Below are positions 27,086 through 39,362 of a stretch of DNA of 64,000 bases, in pieces. The stretch is from contig NC_054707.1 of the NCBI RefSeq assembly GCF_016097555.1, positions 46,470,692 through 46,534,691 on the forward strand. The letters are read 5' to 3'. This stretch comes from Gigantopelta aegis (lineage: Eukaryota > Mollusca > Gastropoda > Neomphalida > Peltospiridae). Positions within the stretch are counted from its first letter, which is position 1. Each line of letters begins with the position of its first letter. Below the pieces are notes generated by a model that was not told the origin of the DNA, made no database searches, and saw only the letters and a program-made list of their open reading frames with translations. The position numbers and the translations under genes are program-made.

Positions 27086-27273
27086 ATAGGACTTAATCTA
27101 ACGTCATAACATGTTATGATATTAAAGCAAACGTGATGACATCAAATTATTATTATTTTTTATTATTATTATTAGTTTAATGATACCACTAGAGATAATC
27201 AATTTCATATTAATTGTATCACATACTTTGGAGGCTTTCACCCCTCTTGAAGAGTGTTCCATAAACAAACAAC

Positions 27274-27439
27274 ATGGCAGACGGCAGAAAACTGCATGTA
27301 TTTTTCCCTATGCAATCTCAGCAAAGACAATATCGGCAACATCGTTGCAGTCTCGTGTGTGGAATCTGTATATTTGTAGTGGGTTTTTTTGCGATTTGTG
27401 TCTGGACAAACTTTGGAGGAAATCTAACGGCAATTAAAG
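27274..27439 (+). CDS. PCYOX1: candidate PCYOX1 exon 1: signal-anchor N-terminus
   Basis: ATG GCA GAC ... AAA G|GTAGGA: 55 codons plus one base. The peptide has a basic/Gln-rich N-terminus and a hydrophobic stretch (CGICIFVVGFFAICVW, about residues 29-44), so it is a signal anchor or uncleaved signal. The leftover G completes the first codon of exon 2 (G|GG), giving AIKGIVGAGIGG, as expected just before the FAD motif. Doubt: the same ATG-to-donor module occurs in two decayed minus-strand copies (26820-27085 and 23935-24560), so it could belong to a repeat. This copy alone is open. The true exon 1 might lie elsewhere. Confidence 0.5.
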
Positions 27440-30400
27440 GTAGGAGAGTAATTTGTTGTAGTTGTTAACAATTTGGTTCGGACAATAGTTCCATCCAGCG
27501 AAAATAAATTATAATTTGGTTAATCTACAAACCTGTAACACACTTAGATCACGTTTTTATCAAATGGAGTGAAAAAGCAGGTTTTATATCGATAAATACC
27601 ATGGGAATCCCCATGTCCCAATTGCTTGAAATAATTTTGAAAGTTTGTATTCTGATGTCACCGGTAGATGTCGCTCAAAGCACAACAATGCCTACGTCAC
27701 GACAAATGTCACAGACTTGGGGTGCGTTCTTTTCACCTCTCCTGGACATGTTCCAACTGTTCTGTCCTGGTTGTATCCCCTCTCCAGATATCGTAGGACT
27801 TCGCAAAATTATTGGTTTTAAGGGTTTGTAACATTTTGTATTGAGATACTTACTTGTCTGAACTTTATTGTTACTGAAAATGTTCACGAACTGTGAAGAA
27901 AAATCTCACAAATGAACAACAACAAATCGGATGTTGATTGCGCGAACCGTGCACGAGAAAACAAACCGAACCAAAATGATAACGGTCAAGTGGTATACCA
28001 ACGTCTGTGACATTGAAATGGAAATATCCCGTCTAAAAATAGATTAGACCTTGTCTGCTCGACGGTTTTTTTTCAAACGTGCGCCCGTTTTTCAGAAATA
28101 CGAAAAATTCATTTTGTGGTATTACAAACACCAGGATTACCAAAAAACGTGAATGGAAATGTATATTCTAAATAATAAACGGTAAGTAAAGTGCAATTTT
28201 ATTTGAGAAAAAATGGGTTTAATAGCGAAAAACAACGCCGTAATGGTTAACAACTATCCGTAACTAGGGTGTGTCCCTTTAGTTTAAGAGATTTATCGTG
28301 AACAAATGTGAACAGTCTACCCCATAGGCCCTAAACTGGTCTATTTACATATCCTGGCATATGTTTTCAATACGACAAGCAAAAAATAAAAACAAGACTG
28401 GGTAAATACAATAATACTTTACCTATCTCAAGTCACATTAGTTTATTGTGAAAAATAATGATAATCTCCCATACAGGTGACGTGTTTCCGCTATATTTTG
28501 ACAAACGTCGTATGTTTTCGATAGTTCCATAAGCTGTCTATTTTTGTCCTTGTTATGGTATTGTAGGGTCTATACTATACTCCATGCAATAATTTACATC
28601 AAGTTCTACTTTTAAAAATTAAGTCATAAAACGTTTGCAACTTGTTAATAATATGGAATAATTTTCAGAAAAATAAACAGTTTTGACTGAAAACATATTT
28701 ACATTGAATTCTTGTCATAGGTTAATCATAATGTTGATCTAATGTTGATCTAATCTTCTCGTTCTACGTATCAAGAAAACCAAAATTTGGATTGTCACTT
28801 TAACTTTAAGTACTCTTGACAGAGGTACAGAACTATATATTTTCAAAAAATGTAACTCCACCAAACCACCTTGATTTTTAGTAAATGTAAATGAACATGT
28901 AAACATGCCCTCACTAGAAATTACTGAAAAGAACTTTGCTGTGAATAACATAAGAGGTAAACCAACCAACCTTCCATAAATGTTATTGTTCAGTGTAATG
29001 ATCACGTGGTATATTGTCTAACTTTGGTAGGTCAGATGTTAGTATAGCAGACAATAACTTTGCAGGGATTTGTGATACCTGGATTTCACTATGTGAGGCA
29101 TTTCATTAGTAGGAAAAACTGATAACATGCACAATATATATGGTATTTTAATTAAAACATAAAGTTGGCAGCTTGACTTGAAGCATTTTCAATATTGAGA
29201 GAAAAAAGATACTTCGTTGTTTATGTTCAGGTTGATAGTAACGTAATATCTTGCATAATCTCGCAATACATGCAGTTACAAATAAAGAAATGAAAACATG
29301 TCAATCGAAATTGTATGACGGTACGATACTTGTTTTTAAGGAATCTGCATACGATTGAACCCTGAAATCAAAATACTTTTGTTGAAATAAGAAACCTTCC
29401 CAAAAAACAAAGTGGGCAAATGAGGAAAAGACAAGTAGACATTCAAAATATTTTTTTCCAATGCAGCAAGGGATCTTTTATATCCACTTTCTCACAGACA
29501 GGCAAGCACATACCACAGCTTTTGTCCAGTTGTGGTTAACTGGTTGGAATGCAAAAAGCAAAACAATCGGCTGAATGGATCCGCCAAGGTGGTTCGACCC
29601 TGCGATGCAAGTACCTCAAGCAAGCATTCAACCGACTGAGCTAAATCCCGCCCCTGCCAGTTTAATCTTTATCTTTTAATTATATTACACCAAGTGTCAG
29701 AATATATTTAATATAATTATAAATAAATAGGGAATAACTGGTTACTGTCTTAAGATATCGGCTTTATCCTGTGAAGGTTAGAATGGCGAATGCAGCGAGG
29801 CTCTGAAATACTCGAGTCAGGCTTATGTCATGTGACCTGTATTGTTTTGTCAGTGACCGAAAATATAGAGATTTATCTAGTCATCATATCTTGCCAATGT
29901 ATACAGTGATTGAGGGATAAATACAGTGAAACCTGTCTGAAAATAACAAAATCCTGTCAAAACCGGCCAAATTTGATGGTCCCAAAATTTCTCTTATTTA
30001 AAGCTTGTATTAAAAACCTGATAAAACTGGAACCTCAACATTTTAGAAACCGGATTGATTTTTGGTTCAGAAATGTAAAATAATTAATTAACCTGAACAA
30101 ACGGACAAATAAAGAGTCAACTTAACGAAAACATGACTACCATACAACAATGCTGACTTGAATTTATGCTGTGCTGCATAGAGTGTTACGTCACGTGTCA
30201 CCGATTTTTGCGGTCTTAGCTTAAAGGGACACGCCCTAGTTGTTAACCATTACGCCGTTGTTTTTCGCTATTAAACCCATTTTTTCACAAATAAAATTGC
30301 ACTTTACTTACCGTTTATTATTTAGAATATACATTTCCATTCACCTGAAGTGTTTTTTGGTAATCCTGGTGTTTGTAATACCACAAAATGCATTTTTCAT

Positions 30401-32034
30401 ATTTCATAAAATGCCAAGGGCCTCTGAGAAAAAAACGTTGAGCAGACAAGGTCTAATCTATTTTTAGAGGGGATATTCCCATTTCAATGTCACAGACGTT
30501 GGTATACCACGTGACCGTTATCATTTTGGTTCGGTTTGTTTTCTCGTGCACGGTTCGCGCAATCAACATCCGATTTGTTGTCGTTTGCTTGTTGTTCATT
30601 TGTGAGATTTTTCTTCACAGTTAGTGAACATTTTCAGTAACAATAAAGTTAGACAAGTAAGTATCTCAATACAAAACGTTACAAACCCTTAAAACCAATA
30701 ATTTTGCTAAGTCTTACGATATCTGGAGAGGGGATACAACCAGAACAGAACAGTTGGAACATGTCCAGGAGAGGTGAAAGGAACGCACCCCAAGTCTGTG
30801 CGCACTCTGTGAAATTTGTCGTGACGTAGGCATTGTTGTGCTTCGAACGACATCTACCGGTGACATCAGAATACTAACTTTCAAATTTTTTTCAAGCAAT
30901 TGGGACATGGGGATTCCCATGGTATTTATCGATATAAAACCTGCTTTTTCACTCCATTTGATGAAAACATGATCTAAGTGTGTTACAGGTTTGTAGATTA
31001 AACAAATTATAATTTATTTTCGCTGGATGGAACTAGGGCGTGCGGTTTTAACAGACAGGGTAATCAGTGCTTGATTGTTTTCAATTGGACTGTCTTGATG
31101 CAGACATTAGAGTTTCCACCTTTTATTTTTGGTCAATACGCTTTGATAAGGAAATACTGAGACATTGCGAGTAAAATGCTAGAAACAACTAAATTTAGAG
31201 TAAAATACACACACGTGACTTAATTTGTATTTTATCACTAAATACAAACATAAAATGTTATCTTTTCTGCAATAGAAGCGAGAAATACGCACACTGAATT
31301 TAGCTAAGAAAGAACGAAAATGTCTTGGCCACCACAGGCTAAACGTAGGCATGTGGAATTATCGGTCATTTTGCAACCTTGATTATGGTAAAAACTAAAT
31401 TACATTGAAATTTGTTGTTGCTTTTATTTATGTTTTAATGTTGGTTCATAAATAAGAAAGATGCATGACAAAATTTGGATATAGCGACATTATTATTAGA
31501 GTGACAGTCACATTCATTTGGCAATTCTAGGACTTGTGTGTTTACAGTTAAACGAAATCGATGCCGATGTCAAGGAAAATAACTCCGTATTGTAAAATGC
31601 TACCGTCTAAACACCAGATCCTGTCTAAACCGGATACATATTAGGTCCCTGATGTGATCCGGTTTAAACAGGTTTCACTGTACAATTAAAATAATTTTCT
31701 TTGATAACGACATAATTTTTATTAGGAAATTTGTCGCCAAGACTTGAATGCCCTCCTTTTAAACCCAAGTAAATTGGTATATATTTTTTTCTTTTGGATT
31801 AGTCCACTCGGCACCAGAAAAGGGTAGTATATTTTATCAATATAAATTACAGAGAAAATTTTATTAAACTATCGAAATGATCTCTCTCTATATGTATATC
31901 TACAAATATCTAATCATCAGGCTGACCATAACACTTCAAGTGACTAGTAGGAGTGTATACATGATGAACATTTTACTGAAAATAAGACGTCCATACTGCA
32001 CCATAGTCACGGTTCAACAATTTGTACGCTGTCA

Positions 32035-32067
<33 letters not shown>

Positions 32068-35000
32068 ACACACAGTCCAGTGGTGCCTGCAATGCACGTG
32101 TTATGAACAGTGAAAAGAGTTCAACTGCAAAAGTTTGAGCGTGCATCAATGAATTGGAAGTTATGTTAGTGCGATCCACGCTTATACCATATTAACTTTG
32201 TATTGCAGGGATTGTTGGGGCTGGGATAGGTGGCGCCACGACAGCATACTATGCACGTCAGCTGTTCGGAGAGTCGGCAGTGATCGATATCTTTGAAGAA
32301 ACTCGAGTTGGTGGTCGTTTGGCTCTCATCAACATTGATGGTCAAGACTATGAAGCTGGGGCGACCGTGATTCACGCCAGGAACATGCTAATGCTCAACT
32401 TCACCAAGATGCTAGGTAAGCAAGCTTGTTTTATTAACATCTAATGGCATGCCTGTGAGAATTGAACATTTGCGTAAACCATTTTTGGGTTACACAGAAT
32501 CAAATTCAGGTAACCCATTTCGTTTTTATGTAACCCGTCATGACCATGTAAATGATGTCATATATATAATGCGCAAACGAAAATGGGTTAGTGATATAAA
32601 ACTGTACTTGCACAAGCGATGCACGAACAAAATTTTCTCGCAATTTTTAGAGGTCTGGATAACATGTACAGATGTAGGATTAGAGAGGAAATAATGTTTA
32701 TTGGCAATAAACCTGAATATATTTGAAACAAGTATTAAGAAGTAAAATTCAGTTTGAAACACACTTTCCAGGCTCTCATCTATATGCAGAATTGAAAATT
32801 TATGAGAAATGACTTCTCCCTTCCCGGGCGAGAGAGAAGTTCGATGAAAATAGGCAAAGTGAACATTTATCACATTCGGTAATGTTTCATTATGTTCCAC
32901 GTTCTTTTGGAAATGTTCTGCATTATACATTGTTCAGATCGAACTATTTCATCAAGGTTAATGTTTGTTTTAATTAACAAAACCACTCGAGCACATTTAA
33001 ATACTACTGATGAATGAATGTACTTCCAGAAATAAAATTTAAGCAAAACAATTGAATATTTTCCATAAAACACAACAGTATTAAGTAATGTGTTACGTCA
33101 AATTAAAAATAATAATAAGTATTTCCTGGTATTATTGAACTCCTGATAAGTCATTGTCTTCACTTCACTTCTGTTATGTGATTTTTGTTTTTGAAATCGG
33201 GTTAGATCCAAAATATTATGGCAGCTTGACTTTACACTACTGCTAATGACTTGGCAATTTGAGCCAACTTTCAACAAACAAACCGATCAGTTTTATTGGT
33301 TAGATTAGGCTCCGACAATGATTTTTTTTAAAGCAAGGAAATGTAATTACTCGGTAATTAATTATTAGATACAGGACCAAGTACTTTAATTAATTAATTT
33401 AAATGCATGATATGTACGTGCAGGACGTAGCCCAGGGGTAAAGCGCTCGCCTGATGCACAGTCGGTCTAGGACCGATCCCCGTCGGTAGGCCCACTGGGC
33501 TATTTCTCGTTCCTGCCATTGTACTATACAACTGGTATATCAAAGGCTGTGGTATCTGCCATCCTGGCTGTGGGAATGTGCATATAAAAGATCCCTACTA
33601 CTAATGGAAAAATTGAGTGGGTTTCCACTTTAAGACTTATGTCGGAATTAACATATGTATGTCCAAAAGCCAGTGATTAATAAATCAATGTGCTATAATG
33701 GTGTTGTTAAACACGAACATGTACAGGGGTGCAGAAATGGAAAATATTTCACTAGTCTGCCAGCCTATATTATTATATAGTATTGTTTAAAGGGACATTC
33801 CCGAGTTTGCTACATTGTAAGATGTTTCCAACTAATAAAGTATTTCTACGATTAAACTTGTATATTAAATATATTTTCTTGTTTAGAATATCAGTGTCTA
33901 TATATTCTATGTGTTTCTGGTCGTCTTAATATTTGTAAGAAGCCCAAACTGGATTTTGTCTTCAAATAATTTCATACGTACGAAAAAATCTGTTTTACAA
34001 AATAAAATGAAATTTAACATATAAAATATATTTAATATGTAATTACAATCGTTAAAAAGTCTCTGTTAGTCGATAACATCTTAAAAATTGCAGCAAACTC
34101 AGGAATGTCCCTTTAACAATATTATAATATACACAGTCTTCATTTCAAATTATATATAAATATATTTTTTTGACAAAAACTTTATTAAGGATACTTGGTA
34201 GGATAATTGATCAAAATCACATGGCAAAACAAAATCAAGCCCCAAACTGTGATTGACAAAAGAATAAATTTTGAACTACTATGGTAAAAGCAAAGTTTTT
34301 CACATTTCTTTCATATAGATTTACAAAATTCAAGTGACATACCGCAATTATTCAACAGAACAATCTATTTGAAACAAACTGACCAGGGAACATTGTGTTC
34401 AGTATCGTGTCGCGATCTGCTATGCATGTTTCAATTGTAAAACATTAAACAATAACTGGTAATCAATTTTTAATTGACTAGAAATATCGCTAATCAAGAT
34501 TTTGAAAACAAAATGTTCCCTGACAGCAACATACATGTACATGTAGTTTCAACGTAAACAAACCATTTCAAGGAAGTATTGACCTTTGCCTGGCTCTGTT
34601 TTCGGAATGTCGCCCTTATGCCATTTGGAACGCCGAAGTTGTCTAATTTGGTACATGTGTTGTTGTGTTTTTCGTCATCATTCTGAATCGTTTGTTTGAA
34701 TGGTTTAGAATTTTGGAACTCCGAAGTTGTCTAATTTGGTACATGTGTTGTTGTGTTTTTCGTCATCATTCTGAACTGTTTGTTAGAATTTTGGAACTTG
34801 ATGAGCGGGCCAGTACTTTCTGCGCCCCTGGTGTACGTACATTTGATTATAGATATATGTAAGTGGATGCTTCTCTTGCAGGTCTGGAGAGACGAGACTG
34901 TTTCGACGGAAAGTTAGGACTCTATGGATCTGACGGGGTGGTCTTTGAAACAAGCTCATGGAGTGCAGTGACCTTGGCGAAACTCGCCTGGCGCTATGGA

Positions 35001-38000
35001 TGGGACATGTGGAAAATTAGAGGCTGGATCAACGATCAAGTTATTAACAAATTTGAAAGGTGAACCTGGTGAAAACTAATGGCTGTTCTTTGAGGAATGA
35101 TACTGTTGTGACTGTTCTTTTTGTTCCTTTGCCAATTAGCTTTGGATAGTACTGTTGGAGTGTTCTGTTTTGCAATTTTAATTGATTTACCGTTCATGTA
35201 GCATTTACTTAATTATCAGTTCTATTTTAATCAATTTACCGTTCATGTAACATTTACTCTATGGTCAGTTCTATTTTAATCGATTTACTGTGCATGTAAC
35301 ATTTACTTAATGATCAGTTCTATTTTAATAGATTTACTGTGCATGTAACATTTACTTAATGATCAGTTCTATTTTAATCGATTTACCGTTCATGTAACAT
35401 TTACTCAATAATCAGTTCTATTTTAATGATTTACCGTTCGTGTAACATTTACTCAATGATCAGTTCTATTTCAATCAATTTACCGTTCATGTAACATTTA
35501 CTCAATGATCAGTTCTATTTTAATGATTTACCGTTCGTGTAACATTTACTCAATGATCAGTTCTATTTTAACCAATTTACCGTTCATGTAACATTTACTC
35601 AATAATCAGTTCTATTTTAAGCGATTTACCATTCATGTAACATTTACTCAATGATCAGTTCTATTTTAATCAATTTACCGTTCATGTAACATTTACTCAA
35701 TGATCAGTTCTATTTTAATCGATTTACCGTACATGTAACATTATTCAATGATCAGTTCTATTTTAATCGATTTACCGTGCATGTAACATTTACTCAATGT
35801 TCAGTTTAATTTTAATCGATTTACCATTCATGTAACATTTACTTAATGATAAATTCTAGCATTGTGTCCTTTTATTATACCTTTCAATAATTTGATTGTA
35901 ATAGCTATAGGGGACAATATTTAAAAATCTTAAGTAACCGGAAGACAGTTCACGTGAGTTTTACTTAGGTAACAGATTGTTCGGTTAAGTGAATATAGTT
36001 ATCGTAATTGATGAGTTAGGCCTATCTAATCCTAAATCATATGAACTACAGTTCTGTTCAAATGTATTTAAAAATGTAAACTGATTTTCCTTTTCATTAC
36101 TGATAATAGATATATTGTACTTTTAATTTTAGAATGTAATTGTTCACCATGTAACCTGATTGGCGGTTGTCGTGATTTTAAATTTGCGTAAATGACACGC
36201 AAACAGAACGATGGTTCTCATGAAATATTGTGCCTTGTACCACACAAAATAGTGTACATGCAAACCTGGGGCCTAATTCACAAAGCTCTCTTAGGTTCTG
36301 CTAGACAACAAAGCAACCTCTTTGTAAGTCTTTTAACATTGCATTGCGAGATCGCAAAGTTGCGAGAGAGCCTAGTGAATTAAGCCCCTGCTTTGCAAGA
36401 ACATATTAAGTGCTGCATATCAAAAACATTACCATCATATTCCAAATTTATGGTTTTTATTGTAAAGTAAATGTGAGAAACTTTCTTTTGAAATACCTTT
36501 TTCATCTACAGTGACTTAAACAAATATCGCAGGAAAATACACATGTGCATCATATTTGAAATAATTTAATGCATTAAATTTGTTTTTTATTTTTTAAAGA
36601 ATTTATGAAATTCAGGACAAAGGCATTGCATTCACGACTGTTGAAGATATACTAAAAGTCATGGATCCCATGTTTGTGGACTTCACCAAGAAATCGGTGA
36701 AAACATTGCTGAAAGAGGAGGGATTTGGAGACAAGTTCATAGATGAATTTGTCATGGCAGCCTTACAGACAAGTTATGGACAAACAACGGATGTAGCTGG
36801 ATTTGTAGGCAAGTGACATTTTAGCTGATTAAGTCAATTTTATGTAAGCTTATGCACTAGTCAGCATTTTCAAAGTTGATATCAGTTTGGAATGAATGGT
36901 GCATTAACCCATCAGAATAGCACCATGTAAATATTTTACTTAATGGGGCGGGATGTGATCCAGTGGTAAAGCACTTGGTCAATCAAGGATCTAGGATCAA
37001 TCCCCATCGGTGGGCCCATTAGATTATTTCTTGTTCCAGCCAGTGCACATCGACTGGTATATAATAGTACACATCGACTGGTACATAATAGGCCATGGTA
37101 TGTGCTATCCTGTCTCCTGTCTGTGGGATGGTGCTTATAAAAGATCCCATGCTTCTAATGGAAAAATGTAGTGAGCTTCCTAATGTTTAACATCCAATAC
37201 CCGATGATTAATAAATCAATGTGCTCTAATGGTATTGTTAAGCAAAACAAATATTATTTTTTACTATATTATATGTATGCCAGCAGGAACCTCTGCTTCT
37301 GTTAGGAACACCCAAGTTGGATTGATTGATGAGTTTTTTAGAGTCTAGACTGATGTGGATCGAGGGTCTGTCTGTCCATCTGTCTGTCCCACATATAGTT
37401 TTCTGAACATTTGTTTTCCACAGTGTCTCAAGATACTTCTCTGAAATTTTGTGTATAGTTTTATCAATTGCTGTTACATATCAAATTTGATTTTCATGGC
37501 AATTTACGTCTTTTTTTTTGGCCAGAATTGTGGCTCTTGGAATTTAGGAGAAAAGAAAATTTGTTTTGTTTGAAATTTTGTGTGCAGCTTTATCATGCAC
37601 TGCTACAAATCAAGTTTGGATTTCATGGTGATTTACCCATTTTTAGCTCAGTTATGACCCTTGAACTTAAGAGATAAGAAAAATGTGAAATATATTGTTT
37701 TAGTTTCAGAATGCTTTTTTAGCATCTGATATAGCAACCCTATTAAAGTTTGATGTCACTTATTTGGATTTTGACAAATTTTAAGATTGTTAATATTTAA
37801 TGGTTTACAGTAAACATTTAACATCTCAAGAATGAAACATCTCTATGTACATTGCTTTATGTTACAGGTGCTGTGTCTATTGCCGGTATCACTCCAGGCT
37901 TGTGGTCAGTGAAGGGTGGTAACAAGAGAGTTCCAGAGAAATTAATAAAGAAATCCAAGGCTAATCTAATAATGCCAGCCAAAGTAACAAATATAATTCT

Positions 38001-38688
38001 TCAGAAGGATACCGATGGCATCGTGTCTTACGAAGTACAGTACACCAATCCTGACAAACAGCCTTCTGCTCGTGAATACGATATTGTAATCATTGCCACG
38101 CCATTGCCGCAAGGACAAACAAATATTAAGTTTGAAGATTTCCCACAACCTGTGAGAGAACCTAAAATGTCACTGCACAAGTTGGCTTTGTTGTTTGTTC
38201 AAGGAACACCTAATATTACAACGTTTGGCTATGAACATATTGGTGATCTGCCACAAGCACTGTTAAGTATGGATCCCAATTTATTTTGGAACAGTTACGC
38301 CCAGGCGACGCCTGTTGACTACAAGAAACATCTAAATAAGAAGTCGCCAGATGGTATGGAAGAATTAGTTTATAAGGTGGCTTTAAATCAGGTTCCAACC
38401 GAGCCGCAGATACGACTGTTGTTTAAAAGCCGCAAAGATTTACGAGTCGTACACTGGGGGGCATACCCCGATTTCTCACCAGATATGGAGCTGCCATCAT
38501 TCTTGCTTTATGATCGTTTGTACTATGTCAATGCTATCGAGAGTGCTGCATCCGCCATGGAAATGAATGCCATAGGTGGGCGTAATATTGCATTGTTAGC
38601 GTATAATCATTGGCATGGCTATTTAGACAAAATAGATGAGCTTCATGATGAAGATACAACTTCCAGTAGTAAGAATGAAGAATTGTAA
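27274..38688 (+). CDS. PCYOX1: prenylcysteine oxidase, five exons (whole gene)
   Basis: Spliced CDS 27274-27439 (tentative), 32209-32415, 34882-35059, 36600-36808, 37868-38688; 526 residues if exon 1 is right (human about 505). The family is a lysosomal FAD-dependent thioether oxidase that converts farnesyl- or geranylgeranyl-cysteine to cysteine, a prenyl aldehyde and hydrogen peroxide. Visible features: a Rossmann GAGIGG at about residues 59-64, an acidic residue 20-odd positions later (DIFEE) followed by VGGRL, SYGQ and the AVSIAG ... LWSVKGGNK segment typical of the family, and the C-terminal RNIALLAYNHW, all close to vertebrate PCYOX1/PCYOX1L. Junction phases agree throughout. Intron 4 uses a GC donor. 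Intron 1 holds nested transposons, intron 3 a 49-bp minisatellite and intron 4 a SINE. The gene is divergent from DIABLO. Confidence 0.92.
28282..29456. other. PCYOX1 intron 1, nothing recognised
   Basis: AT-rich intronic sequence; ATGTTGATCTA is duplicated near 28730-28750. No exon-like segment with splice signals seen on either strand. Confidence 0.4.
29457..29656 (-). mobile_element. degraded SINE
   Basis: GCAGCAAGGGATCTTTTATA body, diverged head GTGGTTCGACCCTGCGATG, ending GAGCTAAATCCCGCCCC. Confidence 0.65.
29927..31682. mobile_element. TA-flanked DNA transposon relic hosting a nested element
   Basis: Ends TACAGTGAAACCTGTCT at 29927 and AAACAGGTTTCACTGTA at 31682. The CAGTG-type ends suggest the Tc1/mariner/pogo group. 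The interior is interrupted by the TTAA-type element at 30224-31055. No transposase ORF left. Confidence 0.7.
30224..31055. mobile_element. TTAA-type TIR element (family 2), full copy
   Basis: Ends TTAAAGGGACACGCCCTAGTT-like on the left and AACTAGGGCGTGCGGTTTTAA-like on the right; the shared inverted core is CACGCCCTAGTT. About 830 bp. Matches 27500-28281 in inverse over nearly its full length. Confidence 0.8.
32037..32073. repeat. poly-C then CA repeat, before PCYOX1 exon 2
   Basis: A C16-class run and (CA)10-class repeat, 135 bp upstream of the exon 2 acceptor. Confidence 0.95.
32209..32415 (+). CDS. PCYOX1: PCYOX1 exon 2: FAD-binding Rossmann motif
   Basis: Acceptor TATTGCAG, donor CTAG|GTAAG. 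Starts with two bases of a split codon, then IVGAGIGGATTAYYARQ, the dinucleotide-binding GxGxxG, followed by VIDIFEETRVGGRL and YEAGATVIHARN, which match the vertebrate enzyme (VYEKGTVGGRL; YESGAASFH). Confidence 0.93.
33419..33715 (+). mobile_element. SINE family A, complete
   Basis: Head GGACGTAGCCCAGGGGTAAA, box B GGACCGATCCC, tail ATCAATGTGCTATAATGG. In PCYOX1 intron 2. Confidence 0.85.
33789..34114. mobile_element. MITE family 1, second copy
   Basis: TTTAAAGGGACATTCCCGAG to AACTCAGGAATGTCCCTTTA. Interior matches 7755-8127 apart from a deletion. Confidence 0.85.
34637..34797. repeat. tandem duplication of about 90 bp before exon 3
   Basis: GTTGTCTAATTTGGTACATG and GTTTTTCGTCATCATTCTGA occur twice, 90 bp apart. 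Confidence 0.9.
34882..35059 (+). CDS. PCYOX1: PCYOX1 exon 3
   Basis: Acceptor CTTGCAG, donor AAAG|GTGAAC. Encodes LERRDCFDGKLGLYGSDG through GWDMWKIRGWI. The Trp-rich WRYGWDMWK part matches the vertebrate W-W-H-Y-G-I-S-F-L-R segment. Phase 1 in, phase 2 out. Confidence 0.92.
35160..35860. repeat. 49-bp minisatellite in PCYOX1 intron 3, about 14 copies
   Basis: Unit contains CAGTTCTATTTTAATCGATT, ACCGTTCATGTAACATTTAC and TCAATGAT. Copies vary by substitutions and small deletions. Confidence 0.95.
36268..36392. mobile_element. foldback MITE
   Basis: TGGGGCCTAATTCACAAAGC and CTCTCTTAGG at the left; GCGAGAGAGCCTAGTGAATT and AAGCCCC at the right. Small palindromic element 210 bp before exon 4. 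Confidence 0.75.
36600..36808 (+). CDS. PCYOX1: PCYOX1 exon 4 (GC donor)
   Basis: Acceptor TTTTAAAG|A completes the split Arg codon. Encodes RIYEIQDKGIAFTTVEDIL through FIDEFVMAALQTSYGQTT. The exon ends GTAG at 36808 and the intron begins GCAAGT. Only this boundary keeps frame into exon 5 (FV-G-AVSIAG). Confidence 0.92.
36943..37250 (+). mobile_element. SINE family A, complete
   Basis: Head GGGCGGGATGTGATCCAGTG, tail CAATGTGCTCTAATGGTATT. In PCYOX1 intron 4; contains an internal duplication of ACATCGACTGGTA. Confidence 0.85.
37335..37695 (+). repeat. dispersed repeat with GTCTGTCTGTCC head and TTATGACCCTTGAACTTA units
   Basis: TCTGTCTGTCCCACATATAG, then two roughly 145-bp units each ending near GGCTCTTGGAATTTAGGAG or TATGACCCTTGAACTTAAGA. 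The same layout recurs at 56240-56740. Confidence 0.7.
37868..38688 (+). CDS. PCYOX1: PCYOX1 exon 5: C-terminal half and stop
   Basis: Acceptor TTACAG at 37867; 272 codons and TAA at 38686-38688. Carries the GAVSIAG ... GLWSVKGGNK segment, the YDIVIIATPL strand of the FAD domain, and the conserved end from VVHWGAYPDF through YDRLYYVNAIESAAS to RNIALLAYNHW. The last residues are acidic and Ser-rich. Confidence 0.95.
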
Positions 38689-38814
38689 CGTCTGTATGCA
38701 TAATTAGCAATAATAATATGTGTCTTAGAAATATACCTGGGTGGCATGTGTGTTGGGTGAATGGGTTTTTTTGTATTGTGTTCTGCAAGTTATGTTGTTT
38801 CAAATCACTGAAGA

Positions 38815-38932
38815 CCTGGGCCCTGTTCCACGAAGCGATCTTAGCCCTAAGATCACCTTAAATGTATAGCTACCGTAGGCACTTAATGTGATCTTAGTGC
38901 TAAGCTCACTTAATGGAACGGAGCCCAGGCCT
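38815..38932. mobile_element. foldback MITE in the PCYOX1 3' UTR
   Basis: CCTGGGCCCTGTTCCACGAA and GATCTTAGCCCTAAGATCAC against TGTGATCTTAGTGCTAAG and GGAACGGAGCCCAGG. Confidence 0.8.
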
Positions 38933-39362
38933 TCAAAATGAAATATCAACTTCAGTATTTTATTACTTCAATTGTATACATTTACTTTGCACTGATAGTG
39001 ATAAAATGAAAAACTTTGGTGTATTAAGAGCCAAAATGTACAATGATGGATCCTTTTTTTTTTTTTGACTTGCCTCATCCTATACTGTCTTGTTTAATGC
39101 ATTCAGATTAAGGGGAAATGCAACTATCGCATACAGCGCTACTATATATTGAGCAGCGATAGACTTGTTAACTAGCAGATTGACAGTGGCGTGACGACAC
39201 TAAGTTTAGCTCTAGTACTGAAACACAGTGATGTAAAAAAAATTACCGTCTTGTCTATGTAGGCAGGCCATAGGATTTCAAAATTCATTGGAAACACTTT
39301 TTCGGTTCTATGCCTTGTGATCATGGATACCCATCAGAAACTGTTTTTAAAAAATAATTATA

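Larger units (their letters stand above)
26819..28281. mobile_element. TTAA-type TIR element (family 2) containing the inverted exon-1 modules
   Basis: Left end TTAAAGCCGCACACCCTA; right end TAGGGTGTGTCCCTTTA (inverse AAAGGGACACACCCTA). From about 27500 to 28281 the interior is an inverted copy of the element at 30224-31055. The 26835-27504 part is extra and consists of two inverted arms. The boundaries are my reading of similar ends. Confidence 0.55.

Noticed and set aside
30714..30920. ORF starting MGIPMSQLLEKNLKVSILM, also present inverted at 27601-27831
   Set aside because: Similar in both copies because both are parts of the TTAA-type element; no domain, and frames diverge after about 60 residues.
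38216..38803. Minus-strand ORFs within PCYOX1 exon 5
   Set aside because: Shadows of the coding exon in other frames.
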